DNA of 64,000 bases from Umbilicaria muhlenbergii. Taxonomy: Eukaryota > Ascomycota > Lecanoromycetes > Umbilicariales > Umbilicariaceae. Below are positions 58,092 to 64,000 of the stretch, one piece after another (within the stretch, counting starts at the first letter, position 1; the number at the start of each line of letters is the position of its first letter). The position numbers and the translations under genes were made by a program. Below the pieces are notes generated by a model. That model worked only from the letters and a program-made list of their open reading frames with translations, searched no databases and was not told where the DNA came from. The stretch is taken from positions 1-64,000 of the forward strand of contig KK106981.1 of assembly GCA_000611775.1 (NCBI GenBank). The letters are read 5' to 3'.

Positions 58092-59768
58092 ATGAACGAC
58101 AGGGACATCAAGATGGCGCCTTCTAACCATATCGAGCAGACGGACATCACCAACATCCAAACCCACGAGGATGGCGTCGATCCCGCCAAGATGAAAGCCA
58201 CGGGCTACATGATGTTCTTCTGTGCCTGGATTTCCTTTGCCGCATGGATCGCCAACTTCGACTCCGGTTACGGCGGTATCGTTCTGATCATGCCTTCGTA
58301 CAACAAGGCATTTGGCCATTGTGGCATGGCCCCGAACCCGGAAACAGGCGAACTGACGATGATGTGCCAACTCACCGCAACGCAGCAGTCGCTCATCAGC
58401 GTCGGTTCTCTTTTCATGGCTCTCGGGGGTGCCCTCGCCGGTGTCACGGGTAACTACTTCGGCCGTCGAGGTACCATCCAATTTGCGTGTGTCCTCCTGA
58501 TTGTCGGTGCCGCTGGGATGCTGGGCACGTCCGGTAGCTTCTTGAACTACATGGTCTGCAAGTGCATCAGTGGTGTCGGTATCGGTCAACTGTTGGCCTC
58601 CAGCATCGTATACGGCGCCGAATGCTGTGCCGCCAGCAAGCGAGGCTTGATGATGGGTCTTTACAACGTCGGACTCGCCCTGGGCAACGTGTCTGCTGCG
58701 GCCGTCTGTGCAGGTTCCGGATTAGGGTTCAAGATCACAAACGACTGGCAATGGAAGACTCCCATCATCTGCCAGATCCCTCTTGGTCTTCTCCTCGGCG
58801 TCGGCGTCATGATGTTCCCTGAATCGCCGCGTTGGCTCTTGACAAAAGGCAAGGAAGAAAGCGCGCGCCGGTCCTTTGGAAAGTTCTACAAACTGGATCC
58901 TTATTCTCCGGAGATCACAGCGCAAGTAGTCGACGTACAGACATACATCGAACTCGAAAAAGCCCAGGGAGCAACGACATCATGGACGGAGATTTACCAC
59001 AAGAACGACATCCGCCGCACTCTCGTCTCCGTCATGATCTTGGTCGGACTCGCAATCACGGGTGTCCAATTTGTTGCGCCCTACGCTGCTCTCTTCCTCA
59101 GCCAATCCGGCATTAAAAACCCCTACCTCATCAACGTCATCATCGGCCTGTGCATCTTCGCCGGCGCTTTCCCCGGCCCCTTCATTCTCGAATACGGCGG
59201 TCGACGCTTTGCCATGCTGGTGGGATACTCGCTCATGGCGCTGTGCATGCTGGTTTTTGCCGCCGTCAGCACCGGCCTCGGAGCGACGAACCCGATCGCC
59301 AAGAACGTCCTGGTGGCCTTCCTGTGCATCTGGGCCTTTGTCTTCGGAGGATGCATCGGCTCGAGCGTCTGGCTCGGGTCGGCCGAGATGCACTCGGTCC
59401 GCCTCCGGACCTATGGCCAGGCCAACACGACCTTTTTCTACCAAATCGTCGGCTTCGGCGCCACCTTCTGGACGCCGTACATGCTCAGCAAAGACTACGG
59501 CAACATGGGCACCAATGTCGGGTATTTCTATTTCGGAGTCACCATCGTTGTGCTTATTCTCACATTCCTCTTCGTGCCCGAGACCGCCAGATTGACGCTC
59601 GAGCAAATCGATGACTACTTCACGTCGGGCCGCAAGGCTTGGCAGACTTCTACCCGGCGGAACAAAATGATTGCGAACGGTAATACGTATGATATTTCCC
59701 CGGAAGCGCACGAACGTATGATCCATAATATGGAGGAGAAGACCGGACACCATGTCGGGGCTATGTAA
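58092..59768 (+). CDS. MFS transporter, sugar-porter family
   Basis: Single exon, 558 aa from ATG 58092. The frame is open further upstream, but those residues lack membrane content and run through promoter sequence. Twelve membrane spans fit. Sugar-porter landmarks: NFDSGYGGIVLIMP after span 1, GNYFGRRGTIQFACVLL (the G-R-R signature between spans 2 and 3), SGVGIGQLLASSIVYGAECC, FPESPRWLLTKGKEESAR before the central loop, EYGGRRFAML between spans 8 and 9, and FVPETARLTLEQIDDYF after span 12. Fungal members carry hexoses, quinate or other hydroxylated acids. Divergent from the ring-cleaving dioxygenase with shared promoter words, so uptake of the aromatic substrate or a relative is a fair inference. 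It may replace the dead NCS1-type permease at the other edge of the cluster. Confidence 0.92.
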   Translation: MNDRDIKMAPSNHIEQTDITNIQTHEDGVDPAKMKATGYMMFFCAWISFAAWIANFDSGYGGIVLIMPSYNKAFGHCGMAPNPETGELTMMCQLTATQQSLISVGSLFMALGGALAGVTGNYFGRRGTIQFACVLLIVGAAGMLGTSGSFLNYMVCKCISGVGIGQLLASSIVYGAECCAASKRGLMMGLYNVGLALGNVSAAAVCAGSGLGFKITNDWQWKTPIICQIPLGLLLGVGVMMFPESPRWLLTKGKEESARRSFGKFYKLDPYSPEITAQVVDVQTYIELEKAQGATTSWTEIYHKNDIRRTLVSVMILVGLAITGVQFVAPYAALFLSQSGIKNPYLINVIIGLCIFAGAFPGPFILEYGGRRFAMLVGYSLMALCMLVFAAVSTGLGATNPIAKNVLVAFLCIWAFVFGGCIGSSVWLGSAEMHSVRLRTYGQANTTFFYQIVGFGATFWTPYMLSKDYGNMGTNVGYFYFGVTIVVLILTFLFVPETARLTLEQIDDYFTSGRKAWQTSTRRNKMIANGNTYDISPEAHERMIHNMEEKTGHHVGAM

Positions 59769-60740
59769 GGTTTTGCAATGGGTTCAGGAGCGGCTGGTTG
59801 AAGGGGGATCTTTTGTTTATATGCACTGGGGGCTTTTTTGTGTAAATGGGAAAGAGGTTACTCGGTACATATGTACATAACTTGAACTTGACGTTCAGGC
59901 GTCAATGCCGCAGCTAAAAATCGGCGTTGTAGATAGCAGTGTAGGGGCTGTTATATACTCTGGTATCTGTATGACAATTTTGGGGACCAGCTGTCTATGT
60001 GCTGATGACTCAAATGGATGAGGAATTCTTTTACTCACGCGCGTGAAAGAACATCTAAGCTAATCAAAGCATTCAAGCATATTTTGCGGGAGACTTCTTG
60101 GTACCGTAGAAGTGAGTAGTGAGGTGGCGCATGATAGAAGACTTCATGTAGGTTTAGCCCTGTAAAAAGGGTGCAGGTGGGATTGCAATTGTGTATTAAA
60201 AGAGGTAGATAACAAGCCGGAACAAACGCTATTGAAAAAAGAGGAACTTCAAATATGAAGTATTTCAGAATGTTTCTCGCCCGCTGAATAAACTGAAACA
60301 GACTTCAAAGCAGTGGTGCTGCAATTCTTGGTTCTAAACGAAGCTGAGAGGGTAAAGTATGGTGATAGGCTGGCTATGTAGGGTTGTGCCCCTCGCTAAG
60401 AAGTCTGTCATGTGACTGGCTTATGGCGAAGACGGACGAATCATCCTCTGTGTATAGCACTTATTCGATTAGTATTTGAGGATGTGCGTTTCTTTTTCTG
60501 GGATTTGACGACATCACAAAGGGTAGAGTGCAAGTACACTCGGAATTCCGGTGTACGCAATATTGATTCGTTCCCAGGGTCCGCCAGTCGGGTAGCCAAT
60601 CCATGCCGATTTGCCCTGCGTGCTGGCCCTGCAGTTGATTTCCAATCATGCCGCTCATGTCACCGTGACCTTGCAGCTGGACCCTGAGAGTATCTGTAGA
60701 AAAGTCCCAATGATACCAGAATACTACTACAATAGCTACC
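59769..60740. other. Intergenic, no gene seen
   Basis: 3' end of the MFS gene and promoter of the NmrA-like gene. No recognised repeats; I did not see the GTGGGACAT word. Confidence 0.45.
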
Positions 60741-61811
60741 ATGTTCAAAACAATAACCGTCGTCGGCGCGACTGGCACACAGGGTGGAGGAGTCGTAAAA
60801 GCACTGCTCAAAGAGGGCTCATGGAAGATCCGCGGCATCACCCATAACACCAGTAGCGATAGTGCAAAAGCCCTCGCGTCCCAGGGCGTGGAAATGATAA
60901 GCGCGAACCTCGACGACGCGGAATCGTTGGCCAAAGCCTTCAATGTAAGCATACTGGCGACCCATCCGCCCATCTTCATTAGCGATTAACCACCGTCGCG
61001 AAGGGAGCCCATGCCATCTTCGCCGTGACCAACTTCGGCGACACCCACCCCCCCGACCGCGAAGGCGAGATCGAATACAGCCAAGGCGTCACGATAGCCG
61101 AGGCAGCGGCCTTGACGCCAACCCTGGAGCACTACATTTGGAGCACACTCCCTAGCGGCGAGGTGGCCACAGGAGGGAAGATACGGGTTCCGCATGCGGA
61201 CTTCAAAGCTAGAGTCGACGAGTATATTAGACAGAAGCTGCCGGAGCTGGCGAAGAAAACGACGTTTCTCTGGATGGGGTTTTATGCGACGAATTTGGCA
61301 TATTATCCTCCGCTGAAGCCTACATATCTGGTGAGTGCGGGGGGCATCCGTGTGGCACTCACTTCTTGATGCGGGACTGCTGACGATGTGCCAGGCCACA
61401 GCGAATAAATACATCTGGATGCACCCCTGCTCCCCGCAGACGATACTGCCGATCAATGGGGCACCCAGCACGAATGCCGGGATATATGTCCGCGCCATCC
61501 TCGCTCAACCGCAGGTCACTCTCCCCGCACGTTATGTCTTCATCCAAACCGATCCCTTGAGCATAGCCGACACAATGAAGGTATGGTCCAAGGTCACTGG
61601 CAAAGAGGGTATGTGTGTGGAAGTCTCGCTAGAGGATTGCGATAAGCTTTGGCCGGCATTTGGGAAGGAGTTGGGGCTGCAACTGCAGTTTAACGAGATG
61701 GTGGGGGACTTGAGTAGCACCAGGGAAGGAGTTTTGGGAGCGGTTGATTTGGGCGTGGAGGGGGAGGTGGTGAGGCTTGAGGAGACGCTGGAGGGGATGG
61801 TTTGGGATTGA
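60741..61811 (+). CDS. NmrA-like NAD(P)-binding protein
   Basis: Exons 60741-60944, 61004-61330 and 61395-61811 give 315 aa. N-terminal Rossmann motif ITVVGATGTQGGGVVKALL (G-A-T-G-x-x-G), then WKIRGITHN with the basic residue that favours NADP. GAHAIFAVTNFGD follows, as in NmrA and the related HSCARG redox sensors. LEHYIWSTLPSG corresponds to their conserved middle. The C-terminal half (YVFIQTDPLSIADTMKVWSKVTG) also matches. The catalytic Tyr-x-x-x-Lys of short-chain dehydrogenases is not evident, so it is a sensor or atypical reductase. In Aspergillus NmrA restrains GATA factor AreA; here it might tune the cluster or act as a reductase in it, both unproven. Introns 59 and 64 nt. Confidence 0.88.
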
Positions 61812-62285
61812 ATCTCGTAGCGGACGTCTGGTGGAGTGTCGTAAAGAGCCGATGGTATTTGCAAGAAGGAACTGAATTCCCATTTTGCATTTTGCATTTT
61901 GCATGGTGCCGAGGTTGGATCATCAGATTCGGTTATCAGATTAATTCATCAGATTAGATCCTTAGATCAGATCATCAGCATCAGATTCGTTCCGACCAGG
62001 GTCTCGGTCCAGACCCGGCGATTCCTGGCCTAACAATGGCAGGAGGCAATTCTAGGCTGTCGCACCCTCTCCAGTAAAGGAATTTGCAATGCTCATACCT
62101 GCACAACATTGCGCGCTTGCTAGCTGAATTGTTACACTGCACTCTGCACTCTTCACAGTCCATGATTAGACATTTTCGCAGCATCATGTTTCGATAATCA
62201 GCCTGTTCCTCATAGTCGCGGGGCGACGAAGGGGGCTTGTTGCTGACTCCGCCGACGGGGCATTCCGCCGCTACCACGCGTTGAA
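61812..62285. other. Intergenic with short tandem repeats (TTTTGCA and ATCAGATT)
   Basis: TTTTGCA is repeated three times at about 61882-61903, followed by a loose repetition of ATCAGATT at about 61920-61990. The remainder is promoter of the sensor kinase gene. No gene of its own. Confidence 0.6.
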
Positions 62286-64000
62286 ATGTTCTCAGGATCA
62301 AGCGCAAACCGGAGTCAGCGTGCCCAAGAGCTTAGAAGGTAATTGCCTGCACGGCTGTCTGTCATTACCAGCAGTAACTAACGTATACCGCCTGCCGCAG
62401 GTTCTTTGCACCGTTCGATCCACTCTGTCCCCCTTCAAATGCCCCCAAGGGTGGTTTCAATGCCTCCATCCAAGACGATGGCGCACTCGCGTCACTCGCT
62501 GAGACGGCTGCTTGGCGGCTTGGAGCACAACGGGCAATGGTCAGGTCAGCATAGGCAAGGTTCGAGAACTGGTCATTTGCTGAGGAAGTGGTAGCTTGGT
62601 CGACCGTGATACGCAATACTTCGTAGCAGGTGCCACTCGGGGCGAGATCACTACCGACCAGAAGGGGCTGTGGTATGGACGCTCGAGTGAGCAGATGCCC
62701 GGGAGCCTATGCGAGGTTGCTCTCTGGTCAATGCGAGTGCGATCCATAGCCACTTGAACTGACAATCTCAGCGCACCCTCGCCCTGGAGGATGACTCCCC
62801 CGAGTATTCATGTTTCGTAATCAACGATTTGCGCTCTGACGACCGCTTCTGCCACCTACCGATTGTGGACGGCTCAATAGCAGCGTTCCGCTTCTACGCT
62901 GGGACCCCTATCAGAACCGATCGAGGCGTTTGTATTGGCTCATTTGCCGTCTATGACGATGAGCCACGGCTGGATGGACTGTCGGTACAGCATCAAAAAT
63001 GTTGGTTACTGCTCGCTTTTTCTCGCGTAACTCATCACATAAACGCATAACGGGGTATAGCTAACGCAATCCATTAGTTCTTTGTCAATCGGCGTCACGC
63101 GTTATGCGGTATTTGGAAGTGCAACGAGAGGCAGCAGAGAGACGGCGCGTCGCCCTTATGAGCAAAGGCATCGCCAAGTTTCTTGAAGGGAAATCCTCAG
63201 ACCTTGACGGGAACGAATTGTACGGCGAACCCAAGAGCGTAGAAGCAACCTCAGAGAAAGCAAATGCGCAGAGCAACAGCGACTCAACACACTGGAGATC
63301 TGCGGAACGTTCGAGCATACATACGTCCGAAGCCGACCAGGCGCCGCCCTATCAACCTTCGCACCCTCAAATCACCAGCCTAGTGGAAGACACCTTCGAT
63401 CGCGCCGCAAAGATTCTTCGGGAGTCGCTCGAGATCCACACTGGTGGCGTCATATTTTTCGACACCGCTGTCGGCTTCAGCGAAGCTGGCATTACTGACG
63501 CCTACACGGACCCAAAAACGGACATCGGGGCACAGTTCAAGCATGCTTCATGTACGAACGGTCAGACTCCACAAAAGAACGGAGCCATCCACCGTCCTCA
63601 TAAAAACGCGTACCAAGGCCAGGTACGGAGCTCTGAAGATCAAGGTCAAGCGGTTGGGGCTCTAGCCACCTCTGTGGCAAAGGCTGTAAAATGGGACCCC
63701 GTGGATGGTAGAACTCTCCAATCCCTTCTCAACTCCTACCCTCGGGGAAACGTGTGGTATTACGACGAGGATGGATACTTCTCATCTCTGGAGCAGCTGG
63801 AGCAAGCAATCCCATCTCCCGCCCTAGGCCCTTCGGACTCCCAGCGCTCTACTGCAGAAGACGAAATCAGCAGGAAGAAAGCAGAAGCGCAGATGCTGTT
63901 GCAAAAGTTCAAGCATACCCGCCAGCTCATTTTCCTTCCACTGTGGGACGCCGGTGCAAGTAAGTACTGGTAAAATAATGCTATGGAAACATGAAAGTGG
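62286..64000 (+). CDS. GAF-domain sensor protein, N-terminal part of a probable hybrid histidine kinase (runs off the window)
   Basis: Start ATG 62286 (MFSGSSANRSQRAQELRR). Introns at 62339-62400, about 62546-62591, about 62720-62780 and about 62999-63088. Reading: FFAPFDPLCPPS, then LASLAETAAWRLGAQRAM, SLVDRDTQYFVAGATR, GSLCERTLAL and CFVINDLRSDDRFCHLP, then FYAGTPIRTDRGVCIGSFAV. This is the GAF domain order typical of fungal hybrid histidine kinases. The next exon has VMRYLEVQREAAERRR, a helical linker, then a long Ser/Gln-rich region and LIFLPLWDAG, after which a GTAAGT donor at 63959 leads out of the window. Histidine kinase and receiver domains would lie beyond the end, so the kinase assignment is inferred from the N-terminal family. 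Intron ends other than the first are approximate. Confidence 0.75.

Noticed and set aside
58020-59753. Minus-strand frames of 189 and 257 codons
   Set aside because: Antisense shadows of the MFS transporter; codon bias of the real gene keeps them open.
1-64000. tRNA or rRNA genes
   Set aside because: I saw no cloverleaf or rRNA-like sequence; the tRNA-Met-like words at 2642 and 26426 are retrotransposon primer sites, not genes.

Overview
The window is nuclear DNA of a filamentous ascomycete (Pezizomycotina). The evidence is short 50-75 nt GT-AG introns with CTAAC/CTGAC-like branch points, families typical of these fungi (SAT4-type membrane protein, fungal-type transcription factor, sugar-porter MFS, NmrA-like protein, GAF-bearing sensor kinase) and repeats saturated with C-to-T changes.

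Layout. 0.4-1.9 kb: an intact five-exon chorismate synthase gene. 2.4-23.1 kb: a repeat island. It holds a Copia remnant, a Gypsy LTR joined in the wrong orientation to a Gypsy 3' region, several tandem arrays (58-60 bp, about 205 bp, a 466 bp composite, about 158 bp), four copies of an unclassified 247 bp element with palindromes, a 576 bp hAT-like MITE, a relic of one Gypsy element and a complete but broken Gypsy element (16610-23101, TSD GTCCC). 23.2-25.0 kb: a membrane-protein gene whose 5' flank is an LTR remnant. 25.5-33.0 kb: an amino-acid permease gene split by a young Copia element (26159-31733, TSD ATAAA) and a solo LTR (31937-32186, TSD AAGAC). 33.3-36.8 kb: a Mutator-like DNA transposon with 9-bp TSD. 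37.0-41.3 kb: an epoxide hydrolase, a gene fragment and a SAT4-type membrane protein.

42.1-61.8 kb is the most interesting part: a compact cluster that reads as an aromatic-compound catabolic pathway. In order: a dead NCS1-type permease, a 6-methylsalicylate-decarboxylase-like amidohydrolase, an alpha/beta hydrolase, a phenol-hydroxylase-type FAD monooxygenase, a fumarylacetoacetate-hydrolase-family enzyme, a C2H2/fungal_trans transcription factor, a type I extradiol ring-cleavage dioxygenase, an MFS transporter and an NmrA-like protein. Together these enzymes could decarboxylate a salicylate-type acid, hydroxylate the resulting phenol to a catechol, open the ring by meta (extradiol) cleavage and process the fission product. 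That order is bacterial in logic and unusual for fungi, which mostly use intradiol cleavage. Three of the cluster's divergent promoters share a GTGGGACAT-like word, a candidate site for the cluster's own regulator. The window ends inside a GAF-domain sensor kinase gene.

Intron positions were read by eye from splice signals and frame continuity with family sequence. Functions are family-level inferences.
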